Assembly (NCBI RefSeq): GCF_000182925.2
Contig: NC_026503.1
Coordinates: 1,178,001-1,242,000, forward strand
Direction: 5' to 3'
Source: Neurospora crassa OR74A
Taxonomy: Eukaryota > Ascomycota > Sordariomycetes > Sordariales > Sordariaceae
Length of the DNA stretch: 64,000 nucleotides
Positions within the stretch are counted from its first letter, which is position 1. Every line of letters begins with the position of its first letter. The notes beneath the pieces were generated by a model. The model did not search any database, was not told the DNA's origin, and worked only from the letters and a program-made list of their open reading frames with translations. This document shows positions 45,080 to 55,967 of the stretch, in pieces. A program made the translations under genes and the position numbers.

Positions 45080-46156
45080 GGCTGGGGTATGGGACAAGGC
45101 TTGGTTTTGTGTTGTGGAAGGATTGGACGTAATGGGTTGCGAGCGTGTTTGTTTCTTGTCCGTCTCTGGTGGACCTGAGTGTTTTGAGGGTTGATGGGCG
45201 TTGCAGCGTTTAGGGAAATTATTAGTTCCATCAATGTATAATGTGAGACGACGGACAAGTCATCGGACAACATTAGACGAGCCAGGTACAGATGTGTCTA
45301 GACTGATTGGGACGGCGGCAGCATTTGTGTTTCCGTATGCTACAACCTGCGATCTGTATGTATTCTATCCAGTTGGGCGGAAGAAAGTAGAGACCCGGAT
45401 GCTGGCGTATAGTTACAGCCGCACGATACTATATTCGAGGTATGGCGTTTACCCTCGCACCGTCTTCTTGAGCAATAATGATATGGTCGATGATACCGGC
45501 CATATACAGCGACGTCAAGATACAGCACACAGGAATGAATCATCGTGTCAGGTTCCACCTTCATATTGAGGCTCTCATGAAAGCGAACGGATAATGCAAT
45601 GTCTTTTTCTCCCAATTCAACAGACATTTATGCTTCGCTTCCAACTTCTCTTTCCCCATGTCTTGTTCTCCTCCTGCTCCTTTTCATTCATGGAAGCAAT
45701 TCCTAGCATAAGCCAAAAGACAAAAACCGACGCCGCATCCATTGCCGTTTGCGCGTAAACACACTCGACTCGACTCCATTCAATGATTATGTGCGTATAT
45801 GTGGCGTACTGCGTGCTTGCTGACCGACTGTGACCGACTGGCGGGAAACATGGGATTAGCGACCAGAAAGGCCAGAAAGCAATGCCAACACACGCTCAAC
45901 TCCTTCCTTTTCTTCTCGCAAGCAAAACAAAATTCAACCATCCAACAGACTCTATTACAAAAACATTAGCCAAAGATTCCACCCTCCATGCCATTCCATA
46001 CCACGGCCGTTATCCTTCCATAGTCCCTCGCGTCTCTTCCAGTTCCAGCTCCACATGATTCAGCATAGTTTGATCGGTAAGTCAGAGCCTCATTTGTCCT
46101 TTATTCTTTTTTGTCATCAACATATTCCAGTCAACCAACAATTCGAGAGTAGGTTC
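45080..46156. other. convergent spacer, CDK / DUF7137 genes
   Basis: 1.1 kb with no supported gene; short open frames occur on both strands. Confidence 0.5.
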
Positions 46157-47143
46157 TCAAATGAGTCCGCCAAACCCGGTAACGAACCAAGTGAAGCTGA
46201 AAACCGTGACCACGCTCATGGCCACCACCGCGCCGAACGCCCGCTTATCGATATCAGAAACACCGCCACTGCAGGTCGCGCACACCCAGCCGCTGGAAAG
46301 GGGGGTGTACGGCTGCGGCGTGTACAGAGTAAAGGTGAAGCCGGCGAAGGGTGCGAGATAGCCAGCCTCGGGGGTTGCGGTGAAGCTCGAGTCGGAGTCG
46401 TAGATGATCAGCGTGTACTGATCCACCAGCAGCGGATTCTCAACGTTCTGGGTCTGGTAAGCCTGCGTGTCCCAGGTGAAGGAGCCCGGGGTGGCGTAGG
46501 TCATGTTCTGCGTGAGCGTCCAGGTCGCCGAGGCGTCCCTGCACGAGACGAGCACGTCAACGGCCGTGGGCGTGGCCTGAACGTTGGTGTAGTTCCAGCC
46601 CCACGTAATGTAGTCGCCAATCTTGTAGAGCTGGGAGCCGGCGAAGGCCGAGGGGGTGATCATGGTGATGGAGCCTGGCGGGTCTCGCGGGTCGAAGGTC
46701 TTGTGCTTGGTCGTTGTGGCCTTGGTACCCGTCTTCGTCTTGGTGCCGGTGCCGGTGCCGGAGTCACTTTCGGAGAGCAGGCCGGTGTTGTAGTTGGTGC
46801 TTACTGGGCCCCCCTTCTTCGTCGTGGTGGGGGGCGCGGTGGTTGTGGCATCTTGGTTATCGCTGGCGCTGCCTGTAGGCTTCGCCGTGTCTTTCGCTGT
46901 CGCTGTTGGTGCTGGCGCTTCGGAAGATGCTGCGATTGATCCAAGTCAGTTGATGCACGGTTCGGCACGGGTTTGGATGAACCCCGGTGAATCCGTCTTA
47001 AACGTACCTGGCTCTGGGTCTGCCCTCACGACAAGGGAGTCAATCTCTGGAAGAAACCTGGGCCATAGCCCAGAAGCGGACGCAATAGGTGACAAAGAGA
47101 GCAATGCGACGGCCAGTTGGCTAACAGAGAGTGATGTCCTCAT
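46157..47143 (-). CDS. secretory DUF7137-type membrane protein
   Basis: Two exons (47143-47008, 46929-46157; donor GTACGT, acceptor CAG) encode 302 residues. Residues 1-24 are a signal peptide (LAVALLSLSPIASASG). A Thr/Ser/Lys-rich, probably O-glycosylated stalk covers about 47-115. A compact beta-rich domain covers about 125-245 (ITMITPSAFAGSQLYKIGDY, ITWGWNYTNV, LIIYDSD) and matches the fungal domain DUF7137. A short Cys pair (CATC) and a C-terminal hydrophobic helix at about 280-300 follow. A cell-surface or secretory-pathway membrane location is inferred; biochemical function is unknown. The C-terminal helix could alternatively be part of a GPI signal. Confidence 0.8.
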
Positions 47144-50100
47144 AGTGTTGGTATTTGTTGATGGTGGTGAGGATGTGTTATATGCAGTACGTTATGCAGT
47201 CTGCAGCAGGCGTTCAGATGAATATGCCCGAGTAGGAGGTCCGAGCGACCAATATCAATCCAAGCCCGATATCCAAAAAAAGAGGTTTCACCCCAAAATA
47301 AAGTATATAGAATAGCTGCACGGCAGTTGCACTATACAAAGCTGTTTAACGTCGGAGAATAGCTTTTGGGTGTTGTGGTACTCGTCCTCGTCGATGGTGG
47401 CTTGAAGAGTCTGAGCGACAGAGAAATCGTGGTACGACGCTTGTCTTGGTGTGCGGGTAGCGCGGTGGACCAACCCCTAATGCTGGGAGCCTGGGACTTG
47501 AGCACTAAACTAGCGGTTGGCTGCTAACCGAACAATGGAATGGATGGACGTTGCCGGTGAGAAATTGTGACTTGAGAGCCGATGGGATAGCTGAAAAACT
47601 TTGCTTCGCGTCGGAATGATTCGACTGCTAGACAGCGACAGGATCAGATAAGCGAGAGACGGGTATCCAGGATGATGAGGATGCTGGGAACAGCGAACGG
47701 AGCGAACGGTCTGGATAGGTAATGAAAAGCGAATGTGAGGGTTAGAATAGGTTGCTGAAGAAAGCGGGCAGAAGGAGAGCGAAAGAGCAACTGGGGTGAG
47801 GTGAGTGGATAAGGGAGAAGATGGGCGACATCGATCATGGAACCAGACTGAAATGGCTGGAGATCAACTTCACGGACCGGGTCTGTGGCTCCGTCCTTCT
47901 GCATCTTTCCGCCGGGAAGGACTGGACTCACCAGCGAAAAAAGAGGGAAGCCACAACACCCCACCGGGTGAGACGGCCAATAAGGGGCCGAGTAAACATT
48001 CGAACTTGACTGTTTTGGGCTTCTCCCTGGACTTCTTCTGGCTCCATTGGAATCATCACCACTACACGCTGTGGCGCCTTCAGTGAATGAGACGAAAAAT
48101 TCACCGAGTCAGGTCCATTCAGTTCAAAGTCGTATCGAAGCCATGATGGATACGAGCCACAGCGGAGCACGGGCTCGACTGGACTCTCCTCGTGCTCGTT
48201 CGGCTTTTCTCGTGTTGGACCCCTTTTGCCCCTCTCGCCTAAGCGGCATGGATGACAATCATGTGCGAGCTAAAAATAACCGAGCATTGTGGGCGCATCT
48301 CCCTTTTTCAATGCTTCGAGATTCATACCTCGACACTTGGATATAAAGGCAACCGATGCCGTTCCCCAGAGTTCCCCAGACGGCCCGGAAACGATGAGCA
48401 CCATTAACCGGAATTCAGTCGCACAGAATGCCTTGGACACAAGCATCCCCTAAGCCACGTTGCCGTGATTCACATGATCATCCACAAGGTACAGCCCAGT
48501 TATGACGGTGGGCAATTTAGCGTTCTTCAACAGGCGCAGATCTGTGGATGTCGTTCGTTGACCGGGCAGACGAGATTCCCACTCTCTGGTTGTCTCACTT
48601 ACCTAACAAGCTTTCTTGCATGTCAATGGGGAGCACAGGAATCGCTCAGACTTGGGGCTTTGCGAGGCTTCGACAGCCCGTTTCTTCGCCGGCACCTACA
48701 CCGATGGCTACACTGGCACTGACTGGATGCGACACGAACAGCACCGAGTGCCGCCATCTCCTAGCGTTCCGACACGGTATCACAGCCCAAAGAATGCCCG
48801 CCGTTGCCGGGTGGTCAAAGGGTTTATATATCCTATCGAAGCACAAAATATCCACAGCGATGGCGATTATCGGTGGACGGCGGCGTGCTTGACAGGGGGC
48901 GACTCGGACCGTCCTCCCTTCTCGTTGGGTATCCCAGTTGCTGAATGTCAGATGCATGTAGATGTGCCTGGCTGGGCAATGCGATGAATTAGGCAGAGCT
49001 GTCGTGAGTGTCAATTTCAGGTTCCTGCCTTAGTCAAGCAATAGTTCAAGCTGTTGGGCAGGCTAGTCGAGATGATAGCGGGCCAGCCGAAATTGGGGCC
49101 TTTGCAGTGATGACGCTGTTATGTGGTCAACATCCTCCACCCAAACACATACGGCGCGACCTGACGGCTCGAGAAGCGTATTTAACGTTCACCTTTGCTG
49201 ACATTGAGGACGTTGAGTTGAAGGTTAACTATGCGAGCAACGACTTACCGCGCTTACTTGCTAGCCATTGGTTGAACTTCATCTTGAGTTAGGATCTTGG
49301 TGTCGTCGATGGGCGTCAACTCTGGGCGTGAAGAGGAAACCCTTGACAAGCACCTAAATCGCGTCTCTCAGGGTAGAAGAAAACGGTAGTACGCATACAT
49401 CCTTCGGGGAGGCCTTTCCCATCCCGTCGTGGTATGTTTTGTGGGTAGCTGCCGATGTGAGGTTGGGGATATATCGCTTGGTCGCATTGGCGGGTTTGGT
49501 TCTCATGACTGCCCCTCCCATCCAAGGCGTCTGATAGGAAGAAGCAGAGTGCGTATGTGCACCCGGGGCGCCCGCATTGCGGCAGTGAATGTGGTGCAAG
49601 TCGGCTTTGATCAATGGATGACATGGCGTAGTCCCGCAGCCGAGAGGAAGCATACTGCAGCAGTCGTTTCTGAGGAGAAGAGATGCGGCATTGGCTCGTG
49701 AATGGCGTCACATTTGACAAGTATGCACCTCGACTATCGCCATTGGTTTCTGGGCAATAGGATGGTGGTTCACTGCCCCCGAATCTGCCTCGTCTGCTTG
49801 CCTCTTGGACGGCGGCCCGTATCATTTGGCGCCATACGGTGCTCTTGTTGCCAGTCATCCAAGTAGCCTCGAGTTTGCAACTTGGAAAGGAAATGGATGT
49901 CAACAAAGTGCGGATCAGGGGGGTGAAGGTTTGGCTTGGTTCAAGTTCCAGACCTTTATTCTTCTTGATGATATTTGAAGTTGAGGCTTCCATGTCGCAC
50001 GTGAGGATATATGCCTTCACTAGGGTAGGTACAGACTACGTACCTAGCGAGTGGAAGTTGCGCTTCCATGCCAAGATAAGGTGCCGTGATTTGGTCAAAG

Positions 50101-50526
50101 TGGTTGCAGCTTGGGCACGCTTGATCGAACCTAATTGGGCGGGGCAGATCTCCAGGCATGCCTTAGCTTCCTGTAGCGGGCTTGGCTGCTTTTCTGGGGG
50201 GACGTGTTTTGGTGGGTTGCAGCACCTGCCCGCACTGAGGATCGTCTGTAGCTCGGGCTGTCACTTCGGTTTGAGGTGACTGCGGGCAGTGAATGCACTT
50301 CTAATGGAGGGGTACGGGACGGGAAGTGGAAGCTTCGAACATTAACGCCTGCCGGAACGCCTCAGGTGCATGGGATGTTTGGGTTCAGACGGGAGACTTT
50401 CGACTAAGTAGACGAGGGAAGATCCGTTTCCTTTTCTATCTGACGCGCCCCTCGCATGCTCACCCAAAACATTAAACTCCCCAACCTCCAGCTTTCCATA
50501 TTTCTCCGCGCCGTGCGTCCAACATC
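47144..50526. other. 3.4-kb gene-free interval
   Basis: Divergent region between the DUF7137 gene and the micro-exon RRM gene. Several overlapping open frames exist, the longest 234 codons on the minus strand (50020-49316), but frames on both strands are open and none shows a domain. Nothing else was recognised. Confidence 0.5.
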
Positions 50527-52346
50527 ATGGAGGCACATATCACCATTGATCGGGCATATTATGAAATCCTGGTGCGAAGGTAAGTACTGCTTCTTTGTCC
50601 ATGGTAGCATCCTGCCTTTTGCTCGGTTCTTGTCTAGAACACCAGAGATCACTCAAGGCCCGTCCCGCCAACCACTAGGTATATCCCGTTACCGTTGCTG
50701 ATTTTGGCTTGTCTTTGTTCGTCTACCAGGGCCCAGTTTGTACGTTGCGTTCCGTCAAAACATAAAATCAACTTGACTCGTAGCTCACCCGTAGCTAACC
50801 TGCCATAACCGTCAAAAGAATTCCGAAGCTTTTAATCGAAACCACGGCCAGGGTGTCACTCTCCCGCAGGCCGAATATGACAATCTCAACCTCATTGCCC
50901 GGCAGTATGGTGCGTTTACTGGCAGTTGAAACCCCCTGAAGACGGCTGTCACCGCGACAACAAAAATAACAGCCAAAGAGAGATGGAAGATACTCTGAAT
51001 ACATGTCAGAACTGACTCGAGTCCAGAAAACCTGAAGCGCAACTTGATGCGCGGTGGAGTGGTTGAGGAGACTATTGATGTATGTCTCCCTGGTGCATCC
51101 GGTTATGACCCGTATATATGGAGCCTACCCCGTGGGGACCCCAGGGCCGCTTAACTGATTGAATCCACACTCGATAGCTTCTCAGTCAAGATGACGCTAC
51201 CATCCAAGGCGGACTTGTTCCGGAGACATCGCAGCACCAGCGTGAGGCGACGCACAAAAGTGCTACTGATGTAAGCACGGCACCCACCCAAACATCCCCT
51301 CCCGGCCTCGACAAACCGAGAACATTTAGATCCAGACCTCAACATGACGAGCGCCACAACAGCTACAGCGGCTATAGTGGTCATAACGAGGGTTATCAGT
51401 ATGGAGGCCGAGGTGCCTGGGCAGAGGTTGATGAAGTCGAACCTGATGATGAGGACTCATTCTGCGACGAAGTCTATTCCCCAGACGGCCCTAGTGTCCC
51501 CGAGGGAGTGAGCGAAGTCAAGCCACAGATGAAGAAGCAGCAATTCGACCGACAGTGCACCAGAACTGTGCAGCTCTACAACCTCTCCGAGAGCACTACC
51601 CACGCAGACATTACGAATGCTGTCCGAGGCGGTATGCTGTTGGATGTGTTTTTGCGCGCCCATGATCGGTATGCCACCGTATCGTTTCTTCACGCTGCAG
51701 ACGCCAGGAAGTTCTTTGAACACGTCCGGAAGAACGATCTTTACATCAAGAACAAGCGAGTAAGTCGGTGTGTCAAATATGGAATTAGGGGAGGTTATAT
51801 ACTGACCAGGCACCCAGGTTGACATCAAGTGGTGTGACCGCCAATTCGTACTGCCAGGGCATATCGCTGGAAAGATAGCCCAGGGAGCCACCCGAAACCT
51901 AGTCATTCGCCGGTGCGGTCCCAAAGTCAGCGAAGAAGGTATTCGGGAGGATCTTGACCATATTCACAACCTTGCTGTTGTCAAAATCGAACTCACGGGC
52001 GGAAACTGTTATATCAGTCTGAACGCTGTACACATGGCCGTCTACGCCAAAACGTGCATGATGAGTCGTCTGTAAGTCAACCATGGACAGGTGGTCATTG
52101 GCTTCTGCCTACTTGAATGTTGACAACGTGCCCAGGAAGTACAAGACCTTCAGGATTGACTGGGACGTCGATGAGTGTGCCCAGCCCTATGACCCACTGC
52201 CCGCTCCAAAGCAACCTAAGGAGGTCAACTTGCCAAAGCCTGCTGCGCCCGCAAACCGCTTCCAGCTCCTAAACTTGGACGATGATAGCGAGGACGAAAT
52301 TGCTGCAGCATTTCAGTCTAAAAAAAGGGTTGGCATTGCTGTGTAG
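50527..52346 (+). CDS. multi-RRM RNA-binding protein, Nrd1/Msa2-like
   Basis: Seven exons: 50527-50579, 50730-50739, 50795-50909, 51027-51079, 51178-51759, 51818-52071 and 52136-52346, total 1278 nt, 425 residues. The N-terminus (MEAHITIDRAYYEILVRRAQF) and the next block (VTLPQAEYDNLNLIARQYENLKRNL) are short helical repeats found in Pezizomycotina RRM proteins. Two RRM-like domains follow at about 210-295 (RTVQLYNLS; RYATVSFLHA) and 300-385 (RNLVIRRC; NCYISLNAV), then an acidic tail. They resemble fission yeast Nrd1/Msa2 regulators of differentiation. Exon 2 is only 10 nt; without it exon 3 begins AGC TAA. The exact 3' end of intron 2 (TAG at 50792-50794) is the best in-phase choice; AAG at 50816-50818 is an alternative. 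Confidence 0.82.
50730..50739 (+). other. 10-nt coding micro-exon
   Basis: GGCCCAGTTT lies between CTACCAG and GTACGT. It converts phase 2 of exon 1 into phase 0 for exon 3 and encodes R-A-Q-F across the junction. It is part of the RRM gene at 50527-52346. Confidence 0.75.
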
Positions 52347-53529
52347 GGCAGTTCCATCAGGCCCATCGAATGAAGAGAAGACAACTTAACCAAGGCGTCA
52401 CCAAGGGATGAAGTTCCATACGACCAGTCCCGGTAAGCGTAGAATGCCTACCTTCAGTACACGAGACCATGTTAAGGATATATGTACAACGGCTCATAGG
52501 GGGCACCATATCACTCCGTTTTGTCATTCTAGTATTACAAGTCTAGGCCCTTTGAAACAACTCAGAAGTCCCCGTTCATGATGCGGATCAGGACCACAGG
52601 AGGCAGCAGATATTCCACGCCGTCCTCACCGGCTGTATCTAAAGTTTATGGGCGAAGAAAGGAAGATGATGAGGCGGCATAAGGCGGACGAGGCACAAGG
52701 CACCCGGGAAACATGTGCACATTTCACCCCTGGTATAACCATGGTAGACTTGCAATTAGGCTCCATTTGATTTCTAGGCATGGTGCGAGCATCACTCTCC
52801 ACTCCTCTATATTTGAAACTGAAAGGTTATCATGCGGTATTGGCCCCAGATGCCGTGGTTTAATTCTTGTTCCCTTGTTGCTTCTTCGCTCAACAACCAG
52901 GGAGACAACGAAGGCAAAGGTAGGTAACGTAACGTTAACCTACATCAAACAATCCAGCACCCCGAAATCTAGATATATCACCCTCCATGCTTACAAAAAA
53001 CCGATCTGAACAAAAAGCACGCCAGCCTTCGCTGCCCTCTAGTTGGTAACCACGATTATCAAAAAACGAAAATGTGTATATGATCCCGTCAGACCTCCCC
53101 ATGAGACCCGACCTGTCGCCTACCCTACCTCCCTACCCGACAACCAATTCCACAAAAAAAGAGTAAGAGGAAGTAAAAACGCTTCCCATAAGCCAAGAAA
53201 AAAAAAAAGAAAAAAAAAAAAAGAAGAGATTAACGCCTGATGTCTAGAACAAAAAGAGGATATCCGCCCGCCGATGAAGTCTATAGCCAGATGTTCGATT
53301 GTAGAAAATCACCGTTTCCTCCCCACCGAACCGCGTTCTTTCAAACCCGTCCGTTTCCTTTCTTTTTTGGTTATATCCTCCCCTTTCATTGGTGCCCCTT
53401 TCCCCTCCCCTCTTCAATCATATATCGAGCTGGGGCCTGGTGACCTAGTAGGCACCACCTCCATCATGGCCCATGGCCCATGCCCAATGGTTGAGCAGTC
53501 TCCAAAGACTATAGGACTCGTGCGCTCGT
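52347..53529. other. convergent spacer, RRM gene / oac1
   Basis: 1.2 kb with long A-rich tracts (53198-53225) and no supported gene. Presumed 3' regions of both genes. Confidence 0.5.
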
Positions 53530-53844
53530 CTATAGGACCCGGGTCTCGGGCCCAAGAATCTTGTCCTCCAGCTTCTTGACCAGCTTCGTGGTCTGCTCGG
53601 CCAAGCTGAGGGTCAGGATGGTGTGCGGGAGAATGCGGGTAAGATGGGGGATGACGCCCTTGTAGATGGCGAAGAAACCCTCGGCGCGGATGGTCTTGGC
53701 CAAGCAGTCGAAGACGCCCTTGTACAGGTTACCGTTTTGGTTGTAGAGGCGGGACATGATTGTGTCTAATTTCGTTCATTGTTAGTTTCAGTTGTCCCAG
53801 AGTGCCAGAAGAGGGTCAAGGGGGAAGAGAGCCAAGAGGAGGGG

Positions 53845-53876
<32 letters not shown>

Positions 53877-54692
53877 CATACCAGGAGGATGCATCACTAC
53901 GCAAACCACAAATCCACTCGCCGTGCTACTCGCCAAATGCAGCGCCGGCCCCTCCTCCATGCCCAAGTGTTTTACCAACCGCCTCTTCGCAAAGAAGTAC
54001 GTGGGGAGCTGCACCGAAGATCCAAAGCCCGTCCTGATCATGGCCGCCCCAACACCTCTGTACAACCCCTTCACACCCTCCCCCTTGTAGATTTTCGTCA
54101 ACCCGTCCCAGGCGTTCTTGTACTGATGCTGCGTGCCGACCGGCAAAAAGGGGCTGTAGCTCTGCAACCTCGTCTTGGCCAAAAAGAAGGGCGACCCCGC
54201 CATGGCGCCCATGATGCCACTCGCCGCGCCGGCAAACATGTTGATGCCCAGGTTTTGCGTCTTTGCGTCGTTAAAGAGCGTGGTCGCAAGCGCGTGTCGC
54301 ATCGGCTCGTAGAACCCCAGGCGGCATCCGTTCAGGAGGATCTGGTAAATGTACGCGCACCCGATACCGCGGTAGATGCCGCCCAGTCCTTCGTTGCGCA
54401 CGATCACGGAGACACCGTGGATCGGACCCCGGTAGAAGTGAGGGGAGGAGGTAGAGGATTGGAGCTCGCCTTGGAGCTGCATGCGGATCTTGACGGTCTC
54501 GAAGGGGTGCGTGGCGGTTACGGCGCCGCAGGCTGCGATGCCGCCGGCTATAAAGGCGCTGTGAGGGAGGGAGGGATGTTAGTCTGGGCTTGGGACCGGG
54601 AGGGGGGGGTTTGGGTTGGGTTGGGTTGCGCGCGCGCACTGGGCGCATTGTGAGGAGGGGAAAGGGAGAGCTTACCCTGCTGTTGTTGACAT
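53530..54692 (-). CDS. oac1: mitochondrial oxaloacetate carrier
   Basis: Inner-membrane solute carrier of the SLC25 family that imports oxaloacetate and related anions. Three exons (54692-54676, 54558-53882, 53765-53530) encode 309 residues, the normal carrier length. The three signature motifs are HPFETVKIRM (repeat 1), SPFFLAKTRLQ (repeat 2) and MHPPDTIMSRLYNQ (repeat 3), with six predicted helices. The C-terminal block GVIPHLTRILPHTILTLS is typical of Oac1 rather than of the dicarboxylate or oxoglutarate carriers. The first coding exon has only 17 nt. Intron 2 (53766-53881) has donor GTATG directly followed by a T29 tract, and its acceptor TAG falls at the aspartate of repeat 3. It is divergent from swd2. 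Confidence 0.93.
53848..53876. repeat. A29 run (T29 on the oac1 strand)
   Basis: 29 A bases on the plus strand. On the oac1 transcript they form a U tract whose first base is the sixth base of the intron 2 donor. Confidence 0.95.
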
Positions 54693-55967
54693 AGTGACGT
54701 TAGGGTATCTGTTTTGGGAGAATGTATGGGGAAGAAGGGTGAGGGAGGGGAAAATATCAGGGAGAACTCAAGTCGAGTCCCCAGAGTCTTTGGGTTGATT
54801 GCGACGGAGTTGGCGCGCAAAGTCAAAGAAAGGCGCAATGCCGAGTCTTGCCGGTGTTCGGAGAGAGAGAGGGGGGAACACGGGAACTAATTCGGGAGTA
54901 GGCCGGGGAAGGCGGGAGTGGATGTCACCGTATCACGGAGAGTAACGACGGCAATGAGGGGATGATCTGGGGAAAGATCAGATCGGTGTATGTACAGGTG
55001 TACAACTGAACGAAGTCACAACGAACGACGACGACTGCTTCTTTCTCCAGGAACAGGAAGGAAAGAGAAGACCACCGAGAGCTGTCCGGGAAATTTATTG
55101 GAGCTTCAAGGTGGCCTCGCCGGTCAGTCGCCGGGCAGACAAGGGGGTCGAAGTGATCGACTGGGACCAACTCCCGCTTTGGGTCAGGCACGGAAGTTGG
55201 TGTCAAGATCCTCCTCCGATGCCGTGGATGGGGGTGGTGCCCAATGGCGACGAGGCGAAGGAGTTGTAAGTGCTGCGGTTTCGGCGCGCGGACAACAGAT
55301 TAATGTGGAGTTTCTGCGGTATGACAAGGGGGCGTGGCGGGTCGGGCGGCCCAGACGTGGACCCTGAATCAGAACCGGAAATGTCTGGGCCGGGGAACGC
55401 TGTCGTTGCTGCGAGGGAGGGTTAGGGCCTAGGCGCGATGGACGGCAACAAGTGTCCGAATCGGAGCTTGATGACAATTTCGAAAAAGACGAAGGTACCG
55501 AAAGCTTGGAAGACAGTCATACTGGGACCTCAATTGAGCATCCTACCGTAGTGTGTAACGATTGCCATTTTAGCTTCGTGAACATACACTAGCACCGTTG
55601 TCAATTGACTGCTCGGTTTGCGGCCAAATCACCAACGTATCCCAGCGTTGATGGAGTTTGTCCAGCTGTCACTGACATCGATACCTACTTACCCAACTGG
55701 TGTCGTTGTCCATGCAGTGACCATGGATCGAAACAAGGGTTAGGGTCTTGGGCCACTGCCAAGCCATTGTATGTACCTTGACGTCGCATTACTGAAGCTC
55801 TGTCTCTCCGCCCGGCAGAAACACCAACGCGGTTGACGGATGCTACTAAGTTTTGAACCAAACATCAAATAACTACCATCAATCCGATACTATACAATTT
55901 GACCCAATATATTTGCCCCGCCATCTTCTCTGGTTCTAGCCGGTTTCAATACGATCAATCGACCGCA
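54693..55967. promoter_or_regulatory. divergent promoter region, oac1 / swd2
   Basis: 1.3 kb between divergent start codons. It contains a telobox AAGGGTTAGGGT at 55735-55746, 222-233 bp before the swd2 start. Open frames of up to 125 codons at 54990-55367 are not supported. Confidence 0.5.
55735..55746. promoter_or_regulatory. telobox-like AAGGGTTAGGGT
   Basis: Reverse complement of ACCCTAACCCTT, upstream of swd2; a possible Tbf1-type promoter site. Confidence 0.45.

Noticed and set aside
46055-46939. 294-codon plus-strand frame across the DUF7137 gene
   Set aside because: It is the reverse complement of a Thr/Ala/Ser-rich coding region and translates to Gly/Val/Arg low complexity. The minus-strand gene has a signal peptide, proper introns and a domain.
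49316-50020. 234-codon minus-strand open frame upstream of the micro-exon RRM gene
   Set aside because: No domain, and overlapping frames on both strands are also open, as expected in GC-balanced fungal spacer. A lineage-specific gene cannot be excluded.
51508-51822. Treating this frame as a separate short RRM gene
   Set aside because: It is one exon of the seven-exon gene at 50527-52346; upstream and downstream exons join it in phase.
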